Source: Alphaproteobacteria bacterium
Lineage (GTDB): Bacteria; Pseudomonadota; Alphaproteobacteria; Rhizobiales; OSC116
Length of the DNA: 41,863 nucleotides
NCBI GenBank assembly: GCA_002400495.2
Contig: NVQL02000078.1
Coordinates: forward strand, 1-41,863
Reading direction: 5' to 3'
The stretch's first letter is position 1; every line of letters starts with the position of its first letter. The translations under genes were made by a program, and so were the position numbers. Below are positions 16,152-25,569 of the stretch, piece by piece. The notes under the pieces were generated by a model. The model had not been told where the DNA came from. It saw only the letters and a program-made list of their open reading frames with translations, and did not search any database.

Positions 16152-18918
16152 AATCAACGCAATTGCGATCACAAGGTTTGAATTGAACGGGCAGCCTGTT
16201 GCCATCGAGGCCACAGCTTCTGAACGGTTATCCGAAGCTTTGCGCGAGCGGCTGGATGCGCGGGATGTTAAAATTGGCTGTAACGCGGGTGATTGCGGGG
16301 CTTGCACCGTATTGGTAGATGGTGAGCCGATTTGTGCCTGTTTAATGCCCGCCCAACGTGCTGCGGGTCGCAAAATTGAAACTGCGAGTTCTTTGGCAAC
16401 AGTGGACAAAATTGGCAAGCAGCTTGCTGAAAGCTTTCAAAATCATGGCGCGGCGCAATGCGGGATTTGCACTCCTGGCATGATGGCAGCCGCTGTATCG
16501 CTGATTAGAAAAAATGATCAACTTGATGAAAGCATGGTTCAAGATGGTTTGGGCGGAGTTTTGTGCCGCTGTACGGGTTATCGTAAAATTATTGATGCTG
16601 TGATAGAAGCGGGCAGTCAAAGTTCAGTTTTACCGTTGCAAAAATCGGGTCAGGTTGGCGAGTCAATTCGTCGGTTAGACGGCCAAGCTAAAATAGAAGG
16701 TAGTGAATTATTTGGTGATGATGTTGCCCCAGTAGGCACGCTTGAAATTAAAATCATTCGTTCACCACACCCACGTGCGGCTTTTGAATTTGGCAATTTG
16801 GTTGATTTTAAAAATAACAATATTGGCATCGAAGCGGTGTTGACTGCTGATGATATTAAGGGTGAAAATTGTTTCGGGGTGATTCCTGATTTTGCTGACC
16901 AGCCTGTATTTGCTGAAAGTGAAACACGTTTTAGGGGTGAAGCTGTTGCGGCTATTGTCGGCACGCCATCTGCGATTAAGCAATTCGTGCTGAGTGATTT
17001 TCCGATTAGCTGGCAGGCGCTTGCGCATAGTGATACGGTTGAACAGGCTTTGCAATCAGACGCTCCTCAGCTGCATTCATCGCGGGCAGGGAATGTGATG
17101 TGTGGTGGGTTTGTGAAATGTGGCGATGCAAAAGCTGCGCTTGAGAATGCTGATATAGTGGTCGAGGCCGATTTTACCACTGGCTTTGTTGAACACGGCT
17201 ATATTGAACCAGAAGCAGGTTTTGCGCAGATGGTCAATGGTCGGGTGGAAGTTCATGCTTGTACGCAAGCTCCTGTGATGGATTTAGATGCGCTTGAGAT
17301 TATTTTAGGCTTGAAACGTGAGCAAATCCGGATTATGCCGACAGCAGTTGGTGGCGGATTTGGTTCTAAATTGGACATTTCGGTTCAGCCTTATTTGGCA
17401 TTGGCGGCTATGGCCACCAACCGCCCTGTACGCCTGACTTATTCGCGTACAGAAAGTATGCAATCGACCACCAAACGCCATCCTGCGCAAATTAACCTGA
17501 AAATTGGTGCAACCCGCCAAGGCAAAATAAATGGGTTTGATTTTTATGGTGATTTTAACACGGGCGCCTATGCCTCTTGGGGGCCGACAGTTGCCAACCG
17601 TGTGCCTATTCATGCTTCTGGCCCTTACCAGATTACAGATTATAATGCCGAATCTCGTGCGGTTCATACAAATTGCCCGCCATCGGGCGCATTTAGAGGC
17701 TTTGGTGTGCCACAAAGCGCCATCGCGCAAGAATCTCTATTTGATGAGTTGGCAGAAAAACTGGATATTGATCCGTTAGAATTTCGGATTATCAATGCGC
17801 TTGATAATAATATGCCGACTGTTTGTGGCCAAAAATTTGAGCAGGGTGTTGGCATTAAGGCTTGCCTTAGAGCCTTGCGCAAATCATGGAAAGACGAAGT
17901 TTCTGCGGCTGATAAATTCAACGAAGAAGGCCATGGGTTTTTACGCCGCGGCGTTGGCGTTGCGGGGGCTTGGTATGGTTGTGGCAATACATCATTGCCT
18001 AATCCATCGACTATAAAATCTGGCATTAAAGCTGATGGAAGCCTTATATTGCACCAAGGTGCTGTTGACATTGGCCAGGGCTCAAACACTGTCATTGCGC
18101 AAATATTTGCGACCACTTTGGGGATTTCGCTTAGTCATGTCTCTTTGGTTGGTGGCGATACGGATGTTACACCTGATGCGGGTAAAACTTCGGCCTCGCG
18201 CCAGACTTATGTAAGTGGTATGGCGGCGAAATTGGCTGGGCAGGCTTTGCGTGATAAAATTTTGCTGCTTGCCAATAAATCCAACAATGTATCTATAAAT
18301 GCGCAAATTACAATTAAGGGTGGCGAGATAGTCGTAACTGATGGTCAAGCTTCTCACATCATTGAACTTAGGGGTTTAACGGCTAATAATGAAGGCTATG
18401 TATTAAAGGTCGAAGAAACTTACGACCCGCCGACTAAACCATTGGATAAAAACGGGCAAGGTGTTCCTTACGCCCAGTTCGGTTATGCTGCGCATTTGGT
18501 GGTTATGGAAGTTGACAGCCGCCTTGGTACGAGCCGTGCGGTGAAATTTGTGGCGGCACATGATGTTGGCCGTGCCATTAACCCAATGTTGGTCGAAGGC
18601 CAAGTGCAGGGCGGCATAGCGCAAGGTTTGGGTATGGCGTTGATGGAAGAGTATATACCTGGCCGCACCGAAAACTTGCATGATTATCTCATCCCAACCA
18701 TTGGTGACATACCGCCGATTGAAACCATTATTATCGAAGAAACCGATGCACATGGGCCATATGGCGCAAAAGGCTTGGGTGAGCATGTGCTCATTCCCAC
18801 GGCTCCTGCCATTTTAAATGCCATCAAAAATGCCGTTGGCGTGCGCATTACTTCAGTACCTGTTACTCCTGCTAAATTACGTGCCGCCATTAATAATAAG
18901 CAAAAGAACTGCCTATAA
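16144..18918 (+). CDS. Fused [2Fe-2S]/molybdopterin subunit, probable nicotinate dehydrogenase
   Basis: 924 residues joining two subunits that are separate in many relatives. Residues 1-155 form the double [2Fe-2S] domain: Cys46, Cys51, Cys54 and Cys64 for one cluster, and Cys106, Cys109, Cys141 and Cys143 for the other. From about residue 170 comes the molybdopterin part: [51 protein letters not shown] and, near the C-terminus, GAKGLGEHV with the catalytic Glu. The E. barkeri nicotinate dehydrogenase is split into more chains, so the architecture differs. GAGGTGA precedes ATG 16144, and the gene overlaps hnr by one base. The substrate is assigned from neighbours (hnr, ena, pncA), not from active-site residues. 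Confidence 0.83.
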   Translation: MDKINAIAITRFELNGQPVAIEATASERLSEALRERLDARDVKIGCNAGDCGACTVLVDGEPICACLMPAQRAAGRKIETASSLATVDKIGKQLAESFQNHGAAQCGICTPGMMAAAVSLIRKNDQLDESMVQDGLGGVLCRCTGYRKIIDAVIEAGSQSSVLPLQKSGQVGESIRRLDGQAKIEGSELFGDDVAPVGTLEIKIIRSPHPRAAFEFGNLVDFKNNNIGIEAVLTADDIKGENCFGVIPDFADQPVFAESETRFRGEAVAAIVGTPSAIKQFVLSDFPISWQALAHSDTVEQALQSDAPQLHSSRAGNVMCGGFVKCGDAKAALENADIVVEADFTTGFVEHGYIEPEAGFAQMVNGRVEVHACTQAPVMDLDALEIILGLKREQIRIMPTAVGGGFGSKLDISVQPYLALAAMATNRPVRLTYSRTESMQSTTKRHPAQINLKIGATRQGKINGFDFYGDFNTGAYASWGPTVANRVPIHASGPYQITDYNAESRAVHTNCPPSGAFRGFGVPQSAIAQESLFDELAEKLDIDPLEFRIINALDNNMPTVCGQKFEQGVGIKACLRALRKSWKDEVSAADKFNEEGHGFLRRGVGVAGAWYGCGNTSLPNPSTIKSGIKADGSLILHQGAVDIGQGSNTVIAQIFATTLGISLSHVSLVGGDTDVTPDAGKTSASRQTYVSGMAAKLAGQALRDKILLLANKSNNVSINAQITIKGGEIVVTDGQASHIIELRGLTANNEGYVLKVEETYDPPTKPLDKNGQGVPYAQFGYAAHLVVMEVDSRLGTSRAVKFVAAHDVGRAINPMLVEGQVQGGIAQGLGMALMEEYIPGRTENLHDYLIPTIGDIPPIETIIIEETDAHGPYGAKGLGEHVLIPTAPAILNAIKNAVGVRITSVPVTPAKLRAAINNKQKNCL

Positions 18919-20426
18919 TGACCTTAGATAAACCCAATACTCCCGAAAAAATCCGTTGCGATGCATGCCCTGTTATGTGTTATATTGTTGATGGTAAAGC
19001 TGGTGCTTGTGACCGTTATGCTAATCATGGCGGTACATTGGTGCGGCTTGACCCACTCACCATCATTGAAAAAGCCCAAGAAAGTGGCCAGAAAACCGTG
19101 CCATTTTTGCATAATGGCGATGCTAATGATTGGGATGGAGATTTATTGCATAGTAAGCAATCTTTTGTTACGGCAGTTGGTGCGGGCACCACTTACCCAG
19201 ATTATAAACCTGCTCCGTTTATTGTTAGCCAGAATGTACAAGGGGTTGATATGGTGACTGTGGTGACTGAAGGGATTTTCAGTTATTGCGGGGTTAAAGT
19301 TAAAATTGACACCGACCGTCATCTTGGCCATGAATGTGCCATTGTGCGCGTGGATGGTGAGGCTATAGGCCATGTTATGACCAGCGAATACGGCTCTAAA
19401 ATGCTGTCATTAGGCGGTGTTGAACATTTAACTGGTGGGTCAAAAAAAGAAGGCCGTGTTACTTGTGATGCTCTATTACGCTTGTGCAACCGCGAAGCTG
19501 TTGAGGTGAGTATTGATGAAGGGCCAACTGTTGTTATCCAAGCGGGTAAAGCGCCTATTGTTGATGGGGTTGAAGAGAAATTAATGCGGGTTGGTTGTGG
19601 CTCGGCCACCATTGGCATGTTTGCTGCGCAATGGGCTGAGCATGTTGATGAAGTTATTGTGGTTGATGACCATATCACGGGTGTTTTGTCTGAGCATGAA
19701 GCGGGAAAAGCATTGAATATGCAACCGACTGGCATTAAAATTATTGGCCGCAAATCTACGCCTGGGCGTTATTTTCAGGTGGCAAAACCTGGCACAGGCT
19801 GGGGCGGTACTGATATTGAAGATCCGATTGCAATATTAAAGCCTGCCAATGCTAAAATTGCTTGGCCTGGGTTGCGGTTATTCATGGTGTCAACCACAGG
19901 TGAGCAATATGCCTATTACGAATTGAATGAGGATTTAGTTCCTGTTGAAACTGCTATTCCCAAAGTTCTTGAAAAATCGGTAGATCGGATTGCGGAAAAT
20001 TGTGAGCCATCTATTTGCAGTGTGCTGTTTATGGGCGGGGCAGGTGGCTCTTTACGAGCTGGGGTGACTGAAAACCCTGTGCGGCTTACCAATTCGGTTA
20101 AAGCATCGATGACATATGTATCATGCGGCGGTGCAGATACTTATGTTTGGCCGGGTGGCGGCATTACGGTTATGGCTGATGTATTGGATATGCCGAGCCA
20201 ATCGTTTGGCTATGTGCCAACACCAGCTTTGGTTGCGCCAATTGAGTTTACTATGCGTTTGTCGGACTATGCGGCGCTGGGCGGTCATATGGATGAAGTT
20301 AGACCGATAGAGACTATATCGGTAGATCATGTGCGCAAAATCGAACAGATTGCCAACAATAGCAACCCCAATGCTCATCAAAATTTTAGTTGGCAAAATA
20401 ATAACAAAAATGCTGGGAGCAAATAA
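18918..20426 (+). CDS. hnr: 6-hydroxynicotinate reductase
   Basis: Predicted to reduce 6-hydroxynicotinate to 1,4,5,6-tetrahydro-6-oxonicotinate with reduced ferredoxin (EC 1.3.7.1). The 502-residue length is that of the family. A cluster Cys14-x2-Cys17-x3-Cys21-x9-Cys31 at the N-terminus could hold a [4Fe-4S] centre. Glycine-rich stretches (VTAVGAGTTYPDYKPAP, LFMGGAGGSLRAGVTENP, VSCGGADTYVWPGGG) mark the body. Its TAA overlaps the ATG of the UPF0280 gene, so the two are translationally coupled. No ferredoxin gene is in the window, but a ferredoxin-NADP reductase of the same regulon is at 22584. I recognise the family; activity is inferred from homology and from enamidase and nicotinamidase nearby. 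Confidence 0.8.
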   Translation: MTLDKPNTPEKIRCDACPVMCYIVDGKAGACDRYANHGGTLVRLDPLTIIEKAQESGQKTVPFLHNGDANDWDGDLLHSKQSFVTAVGAGTTYPDYKPAPFIVSQNVQGVDMVTVVTEGIFSYCGVKVKIDTDRHLGHECAIVRVDGEAIGHVMTSEYGSKMLSLGGVEHLTGGSKKEGRVTCDALLRLCNREAVEVSIDEGPTVVIQAGKAPIVDGVEEKLMRVGCGSATIGMFAAQWAEHVDEVIVVDDHITGVLSEHEAGKALNMQPTGIKIIGRKSTPGRYFQVAKPGTGWGGTDIEDPIAILKPANAKIAWPGLRLFMVSTTGEQYAYYELNEDLVPVETAIPKVLEKSVDRIAENCEPSICSVLFMGGAGGSLRAGVTENPVRLTNSVKASMTYVSCGGADTYVWPGGGITVMADVLDMPSQSFGYVPTPALVAPIEFTMRLSDYAALGGHMDEVRPIETISVDHVRKIEQIANNSNPNAHQNFSWQNNNKNAGSK

Positions 20427-21355
20427 TGCACCAGCCAACCGCATCGTTATTGCATGATGGCAAAAACCTGCATTTACAGCATGGGCCTATTGATCTGATC
20501 ATTAGTGCTGACCCTGTACATAAAGGTGATCGCCGTGCTGCCTTCGCGGTTGCGACACAGCATTTCGACAGTATTTTAACCAATTTGGTTGAAGAGTTAC
20601 CAATGTTACGTAGCCAAGCAGATTTGGAAATTAATTTTGACGGCTTTGTTGCCACGCGTATGGCAAATGCGGTTATGCCACATGCCGAGGAAAATTTTAT
20701 AACGCCGATGGCTGCGGTTGCTGGTGCGGTGGCCGATGAAATTTTGGCGGTTATGGTCAAAAATGTAGAATTGAGGCGCGCGTCTGTCAATAACGGTGGT
20801 GACATTGCGGTATATTTAGCGCCGAAACAAAGCTATAAAATTGGCGTTGTGAGCCTAAATGGTCAGCAAAATGCTGACATTCAAATTGAGCATGAAATGC
20901 CGAGCCGTGGCATTGCCACTAGTGGCCAAGGCGGGCGCAGCTTGTCATTTGGAATTGCCGAAAGCGTCACTGTTTTGGCGCGAAATGCGGCCATGGCCGA
21001 TGCGGCGGCGACATTAATTGCCAATGCAGTTAACCTGCCTAATCATTGCAATATTAAGCGCCAAGCTGCCAATGAAATTCAGCCTGATAGCGATTTGGGG
21101 TCGCGGTTGGTGGTTATCCATTGCGGCTCACTATCTGGTCAAGATATAGACGATGCCTTGAATAAGGGTGAAATAGCAGCTCAGGACATGCTTAAAAAGG
21201 GTTTGATAGATGGTGCCGCTTTATTTTTACGTGGTGAAATGCGCATTATTGGTGATTTATCGCCGCAATTAGATGCCGTTTCACCATTGCAAACCTCTCA
21301 ACAATTCAACATATTAAATTCAATAATACCAACAAGAAAGATAAATCATGCCTGA
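20426..21355 (+). CDS. UPF0280 family protein (ApbE-like fold)
   Basis: 309 residues, unknown function. The UPF0280 signatures are clear: ITPMAAVAGAVADEIL near residue 91, VNNGGDIAVYL near 120, GIATSGQGGRSLSFGIAESVTVLA near 168 and a following AMADAAAT. The same elements in ApbE (TSG, the ADALAT-like motif) bind FAD for transfer of FMN onto proteins, so a flavin-related role is plausible. It is translationally coupled to hnr in front and to the first PF06684 gene behind (8-base overlap), which suggests it serves the reductase. Family firm; function unproven. Confidence 0.8.
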   Translation: MHQPTASLLHDGKNLHLQHGPIDLIISADPVHKGDRRAAFAVATQHFDSILTNLVEELPMLRSQADLEINFDGFVATRMANAVMPHAEENFITPMAAVAGAVADEILAVMVKNVELRRASVNNGGDIAVYLAPKQSYKIGVVSLNGQQNADIQIEHEMPSRGIATSGQGGRSLSFGIAESVTVLARNAAMADAAATLIANAVNLPNHCNIKRQAANEIQPDSDLGSRLVVIHCGSLSGQDIDDALNKGEIAAQDMLKKGLIDGAALFLRGEMRIIGDLSPQLDAVSPLQTSQQFNILNSIIPTRKINHA

Positions 21356-21929
21356 ACCAATTATTCGGAAAATTGCGACTTCGGTTGAAGAAATTTTTCA
21401 TGAAGGCGGCCCTGTTGCCGACATTCCGTTGCGTCGTGCTGCCATCATCGCGGTGATTAAGAACCCTTTTGCTAACCGTTATGAGCCCGATATTCAGGGG
21501 TTTATTGAAGATTTAAAGCCGCTTGGGTTGATGATGGCTGAAAAGCTGGTTGCGGCCATTGGCGGCGCAGATCAGGTCGAAGGTTATGGCAAAGGTGCTA
21601 TTATTGGTGCTGGCGGCGAGCTTGAACATGGTGCTTTGTGGCATGCGCCGGGTGGCTATGCCATGCGACAATTGATTGGCGGCTCAAAGGCCATTGTTGC
21701 CTCGACCAAAAAAGTTGGTGGAGTGGGTGCGCGGCTTGATGTTCCTGTGACTCATATTAACGCCGCTTATGTGCGCAGTCATTTTGATTCAATGGAGGTT
21801 GGTCTTAACGACTCGCCACGGGCTGATGAAATGCTTCTGGCTTTGGTTATGACCACTGGCGCGCGCGTACATTCACGTAGTGGTGGTTTGTTGGTTGAAG
21901 ACGTTATTGGCGAGGATGGCTTGAAATGA
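21348..21929 (+). CDS. PF06684 'amino acid synthesis' family protein, copy 1
   Basis: 193 residues, family name historical and not informative. Conserved with the next gene: KNPFANRYEPD, GYGKGAIIG.GGELEH, ASTKKVGGVGARLDVPVTH, AAYVRSHFD.MEV.LNDSPR and a C-terminal DVIGEDGLK. The invariant His and Asp/Glu residues in these motifs look like an active site, but no reaction is known to me. It overlaps UPF0280 by eight bases and its TGA overlaps the next ATG. Position after hnr suggests a step in ring breakdown or in handling the enamidase product. No signal peptide. Confidence 0.78.
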   Translation: MPEPIIRKIATSVEEIFHEGGPVADIPLRRAAIIAVIKNPFANRYEPDIQGFIEDLKPLGLMMAEKLVAAIGGADQVEGYGKGAIIGAGGELEHGALWHAPGGYAMRQLIGGSKAIVASTKKVGGVGARLDVPVTHINAAYVRSHFDSMEVGLNDSPRADEMLLALVMTTGARVHSRSGGLLVEDVIGEDGLK

Positions 21930-22510
21930 TTGCTAACATTAGAAAACTAGCCGTGTGGGTTGAAGAAACTCATATGGAGATGGACAAAGAAATATCCCCC
22001 GCGACCCGCAAGGCTGTTGCTGTTGCGGTGATTGCCAACCCATTTGCAAGCCGATATGTCGAAGACTTAAGCGAGTTGATGGAAATTGGTGCTGAATTGG
22101 GCGAATTATTGGGCGATAAGTGCGTTGAAGCGCTGGGCATAGTGCCTGAACGTGCTGAAAGTTATGGCAAAGCTGCAATGGTTGGTGAAAATGGTGAGTT
22201 AGAACATGCCGCCGCCATTTTGCACCCTAAACTTGGCGCGCCCTTACGCAAGGCTGTGCATCATGGTGCGGCATTGGTGGCTTCATCTAAAAAAATGGGT
22301 AGTGTTGGGCAGATATTAGATGTGCCACTTGGCCATAAAGATGCCGCCTATGTGCGTTCGCATTTTGATGGCATTGAAGTGCGGTTAAATGATGCACCTC
22401 GGCCTAATGAAATTTTAGTCGCCGTTGCGGTGACTGATAGTGGCAGACCGTTGCCGCGGGTTGGTGGGTTAGAGCATAAGGATGTAAAAGGTCAAGATGG
22501 CCTAAAATAG
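21926..22510 (+). CDS. PF06684 'amino acid synthesis' family protein, copy 2
   Basis: 194 residues, clear paralogue of copy 1 with the same motif series (IANPFASRYVED, SYGKAAMVG.NGELEH, ASSKKMGSVGQILDVPLGH, AAYVRSHFDGIEVRLNDAPR, DVKGQDGLK). It starts inside the copy 1 stop (ATGA). The two probably came from a tandem duplication and may form a hetero-oligomer. The last gene of the hydroxylase-hnr operon; a new promoter begins three bases after its stop. Confidence 0.78.
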   Translation: MIANIRKLAVWVEETHMEMDKEISPATRKAVAVAVIANPFASRYVEDLSELMEIGAELGELLGDKCVEALGIVPERAESYGKAAMVGENGELEHAAAILHPKLGAPLRKAVHHGAALVASSKKMGSVGQILDVPLGHKDAAYVRSHFDGIEVRLNDAPRPNEILVAVAVTDSGRPLPRVGGLEHKDVKGQDGLK

Positions 22511-22512
22511 CT

Positions 22513-22553
22513 TTGACTTGAGCGAATGCTTGCTATATCGTTAGTGTACAAAT
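22513..22553 (+). promoter_or_regulatory. Promoter and operator of fpr
   Basis: TTGACT (22513-22518), TATATC (22534-22539, short 15-base spacing) and directly after it the 14-mer GTTA-GTGTAC-AAAT (22540-22553). The left arm and core match the consensus exactly; the right arm is degenerate. The arrangement copies that at 15231-15273. Confidence 0.55.
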
Positions 22554-22583
22554 GAATATTCGCAACCGATAGAGAAGTTGAAA

Positions 22584-23402
22584 ATGTCTGAAACCACAAT
22601 CAATTCAAACGCTAAAAGTGATTTTCCAACGCCTAAAAATTGCTTTGCTGAAACCGTAACCATGGTTGAGCATTATACTGACCGTTTATTTAAGTTTCGC
22701 ATCACGCGGCCTGCAAGCTTTCGTTTTCGTTCTGGTGAATTTGTTATGATTGGTTTGCCAAATGCCGAAAAACCAGTTTTTCGGGCGTACTCAATCGCCA
22801 GCCCTGCATGGGATGATGAAATTGAATTTTATTCCATCAAAGTTGAAGATGGCCCGCTCACTCAGCATTTGCAAAAAATTAAAGTCGGTGACACAATTTT
22901 AATGCGTCAAAAATCGACGGGGACATTGGTCAATGACGCGCTGCTCCCAGGCAAAAGACTTTATATGTTTTCAACTGGTACTGGTATTGCGCCTTTCGCC
23001 TCTCTAATTCGAGATCCTGAAACATATGAGAAATTCGATGAGGTTATCCTCACGCACACTTGCCGCGATGTGGCAGAGCTTAAATACGGCCAAGAATTGG
23101 TGGCTAACATTAAAGATGACCCGCTTTTGGGTGAAATTGCGGGCGATCGTTTGCGCCTCTATTCTACGGTTACACGTGAAGATTTTGAGTTTAAAGGTCG
23201 GATCACTGATTTATTGGCTAACGGCAAAATATTTACCGATCTTGGCTTGCCGCCCATTGACCCCGAAACCGACCGTGGCATGATTTGTGGTTCAATGGAT
23301 ATGATAAATGATACGAAGGTGGCGTTGGAGGCATTTAACTTGATTGAAGGTGCTAACAACAACCCACAGACTTTCGTGGTAGAGCGGGCTTTTGTCGGCT
23401 GA
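22584..23402 (+). CDS. fpr: Ferredoxin-NADP+ reductase
   Basis: 272 residues of the bacterial Fpr group. The FAD motif is RAYSIASP near residue 66; the NADP-binding loop is FSTGTGIAPFASLIRDPETYEKF, and the end is the family's VVERAFVG. ATG 22584 is preceded by AGAGAAG; an upstream TTG (22578) would add two residues. Most Alphaproteobacteria have one fpr for general use. This one carries the regulon's operator and lies next to hnr, so it probably supplies reduced ferredoxin or flavodoxin to that enzyme (inference). Confidence 0.88.
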   Translation: MSETTINSNAKSDFPTPKNCFAETVTMVEHYTDRLFKFRITRPASFRFRSGEFVMIGLPNAEKPVFRAYSIASPAWDDEIEFYSIKVEDGPLTQHLQKIKVGDTILMRQKSTGTLVNDALLPGKRLYMFSTGTGIAPFASLIRDPETYEKFDEVILTHTCRDVAELKYGQELVANIKDDPLLGEIAGDRLRLYSTVTREDFEFKGRITDLLANGKIFTDLGLPPIDPETDRGMICGSMDMINDTKVALEAFNLIEGANNNPQTFVVERAFVG

Positions 23403-23466
23403 TAATTTGGCATAGTAAAACCATGAAACGGCCAATTTTACTCATTAAGAGCCTATCTTGTTTGAT

Positions 23467-23500
23467 TTGACAAGCTAATTTTTTTTGTTAGACTACTAAT
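23467..23500 (+). promoter_or_regulatory. Promoter and operator of pncA
   Basis: A perfect TTGACA (23467-23472) and TAGACT (23489-23494) at 16-base spacing. The 14-mer GTTA-GACTAC-TAAT (23487-23500) overlaps the -10 element, which suits repression. Confidence 0.55.
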
Positions 23501-23517
23501 GAAAAAGGGCCCCACTA

Positions 23518-24153
23518 ATGATTAACAATATCTCGATTGATGAAAATGATGCTTTAATCATCATTGATATACAAAATGATTTTTGCCCTGATGGTTCTTT
23601 GCCAGTACCAGATGGCGATAAAATTATTGCGCCTGTAAATCAATTATCTGATCTGTTTGATAATGTTGTGATTAGCCAAGATTGGCATCCAGCTGGACAT
23701 TCTTCTTTCGCTTCATCACATAATAAAGCGGCACATCAGACGATAGAAATGCCTTATGGCGAACAGGTTTTATGGCCAGATCACTGCATTTCGGGTAGTG
23801 AAGGTGCTGAATTTCATCCTGAACTGGCCGTTGCCAAAGCTCAATTGGTGGTGCGCAAAGGGTTTCGGCCAGATATAGATTCTTATTCGGCCTTTTTTGA
23901 AAATGATAAAACCACGACAACTGGCCTTGCTGGCTATCTGCGAGAGCGCCGCTTAAAACGCATTTTTTTGGTGGGGTTGGTATTTGAGTTTTGCGTTGGC
24001 TTTACGGCTTTAGATGGATGTAATGAGGGCTTTGAAGTTTATGTCATTGAAGATGCTACAGGTACATTTGGCGGCGAGGGGCAACAGACTATGCGGGCGC
24101 AGTTAACCGAGGCGGGTGCCTCGTTAATCTCTGTTTCTGATATGCTGAATTAA
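23518..24153 (+). CDS. pncA: Nicotinamidase
   Basis: Hydrolyses nicotinamide to nicotinate and ammonia. The isochorismatase-fold protein of 211 residues has the catalytic triad Asp17 (IIDIQNDF), Lys114 (VRKGF) and Cys159 (EFCVGFTALD), and metal ligands Asp55, His57 and His61 in QDWHPAGHSSF. The WPDHC loop is typical of PncA. It has its own promoter with the shared operator, so here it probably feeds the catabolic route rather than only NAD salvage. Its TAA and the TAA of livF on the other strand share bases at 24150-24153. Confidence 0.9.
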   Translation: MINNISIDENDALIIIDIQNDFCPDGSLPVPDGDKIIAPVNQLSDLFDNVVISQDWHPAGHSSFASSHNKAAHQTIEMPYGEQVLWPDHCISGSEGAEFHPELAVAKAQLVVRKGFRPDIDSYSAFFENDKTTTTGLAGYLRERRLKRIFLVGLVFEFCVGFTALDGCNEGFEVYVIEDATGTFGGEGQQTMRAQLTEAGASLISVSDMLN

Positions 24154-24845
24154 ACACCCAAATGATGGGTCAATATTTCTGGGTTGGCGCGTAATGTATC
24201 GGCATCCATGGTTTCTAGATTGCGGCCATTTTCTATAAACACCACTTGATCGGCAATTGATAAAATAGCATCTACGCGTTGTTCTACCAATATAATCGCC
24301 ACGCCTTCTTCTTTCATACGTATAATGACTTGGCGGATTTGCTCTATCATTGATGGTTGCAGCCCTTCGGTGGGTTCATCCAATAACAAAACACGTGGGC
24401 GTAGACATAAAGCCCGAGCGGTCGCCAACATTTGTTGCTCACCACCTGATAAAGTCATCGCCAATTGATCGAGGCGTTCACCTAAAATTGGGAATATATC
24501 CAATACCCAATCTCGCGTATGATGGTCTTCCTTACAGGTCATGAGGCCAATTTCGATATTCTCGGCCACGGTTAGCTCGGGAAATAATCGTCTGCCTTGC
24601 GGTATATAACCTATGCGTCGGCGTGGAATTTCGTGTGTCGGGAAATTGCTGATGGTCTGGCCGTCAAGGCTTATATCACCTTCTGAAATTGGCAATAAAC
24701 CCATTATCGATTTCATAATTGTGGTTTTACCTGCGCCATTTCGCCCTAATAGGCACAGAATTTCACCAGCTTTGGCGTGAAGTGATACGCCATAAAGTGT
24801 CTTTACGCGCCCATAAGCGACATGAATGTTGTTAATTTCAAGCAT
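24150..24845 (-). CDS. livF: Branched-chain-type ABC transporter ATPase LivF
   Basis: 231 residues from ATG 24845 (MLEINNIHVAYG). A longer reading back to 24890 would overlap livG by 53 bases, so I reject it. Walker A GRNGAGKTT, signature LSGGEQQMLATARAL and Walker B VLLLDEPTEGLQP are intact, and the C-terminus is short as in LivF. It is the last gene of livKHMGF. The cognate solute is not branched-chain amino acids by context, but a nicotinate-like compound (inference). Confidence 0.88.
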   Translation of the reverse strand: MLEINNIHVAYGRVKTLYGVSLHAKAGEILCLLGRNGAGKTTIMKSIMGLLPISEGDISLDGQTISNFPTHEIPRRRIGYIPQGRRLFPELTVAENIEIGLMTCKEDHHTRDWVLDIFPILGERLDQLAMTLSGGEQQMLATARALCLRPRVLLLDEPTEGLQPSMIEQIRQVIIRMKEEGVAIILVEQRVDAILSIADQVVFIENGRNLETMDADTLRANPEILTHHLGV

Positions 24846-25569
24846 CTGGATCGGTTCCCAAATAAGCGGCTTGCACAGCGGCGTTTGCACTAATTTCTTG
24901 CGGTGTGCCTGCGGCTAAAATTTCGCCAAAATTTAGCACAGTAATGTAATCTGCGGCATTCATTACCACATCCATATTATGTTCAATCAATAAAATGGTG
25001 GTTTTATCGGTGAATGAGCGGATTAATTTGATGAAATCTTGCACTTCGGTTTCGGCTAAACCTTGCGTTGGTTCATCTAAAATGAAAAGGCGAGGGTCTT
25101 GTGCCAAGCCCATAGCAATTTCTAGTATGCGTTGATGCCCATAGCTTAAATCGCCCGCAATTTGTTGCGCGCGATCACTTAAGCCGACCCGTTGCAACAC
25201 GGCCGCCACTTTTGCCTCAACAGCTTCGGTATCTTTGCCTAAATATCGCCGTGCGGCGAGCGCTACATTTTCATGTAAAGTCAGGCCTGAAAACACGGAT
25301 GTGATTTGGAATGTATAGGCAATGCCGAGGGCGATGCGTTCGTGAGCAGGTAGTTTGCTGATATTCTGGCCATCAAAAAACACTTGGCCCTCAGTGGCCT
25401 CTATGCGCCCACACAACATGCCGACAAAGGTGGATTTACCTGCACCATTTGGCCCAATAAGTGCCATCACTTTGCCTGTTGGTAATTCAAAATCAATTGA
25501 ATTATTGGCGACATTGCCACCATATGATTTGGTCAAATTTTGTGTGGTTAATATGTTTACGGCAGCCAT
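24838..25569 (-). CDS. livG: Branched-chain-type ABC transporter ATPase LivG
   Basis: 243 residues with Walker A GPNGAGKSTF, a family-typical helical insert around FSGLTLHENVALAARR, signature LSYGHQRILEIAMGLA and Walker B LFILDEPTQGLAETE. The LSYG variant of the signature is usual for LivG. Its start overlaps the livM stop by 13 bases and its end overlaps livF by eight. Confidence 0.9.
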   Translation of the reverse strand: MAAVNILTTQNLTKSYGGNVANNSIDFELPTGKVMALIGPNGAGKSTFVGMLCGRIEATEGQVFFDGQNISKLPAHERIALGIAYTFQITSVFSGLTLHENVALAARRYLGKDTEAVEAKVAAVLQRVGLSDRAQQIAGDLSYGHQRILEIAMGLAQDPRLFILDEPTQGLAETEVQDFIKLIRSFTDKTTILLIEHNMDVVMNAADYITVLNFGEILAAGTPQEISANAAVQAAYLGTDPDA

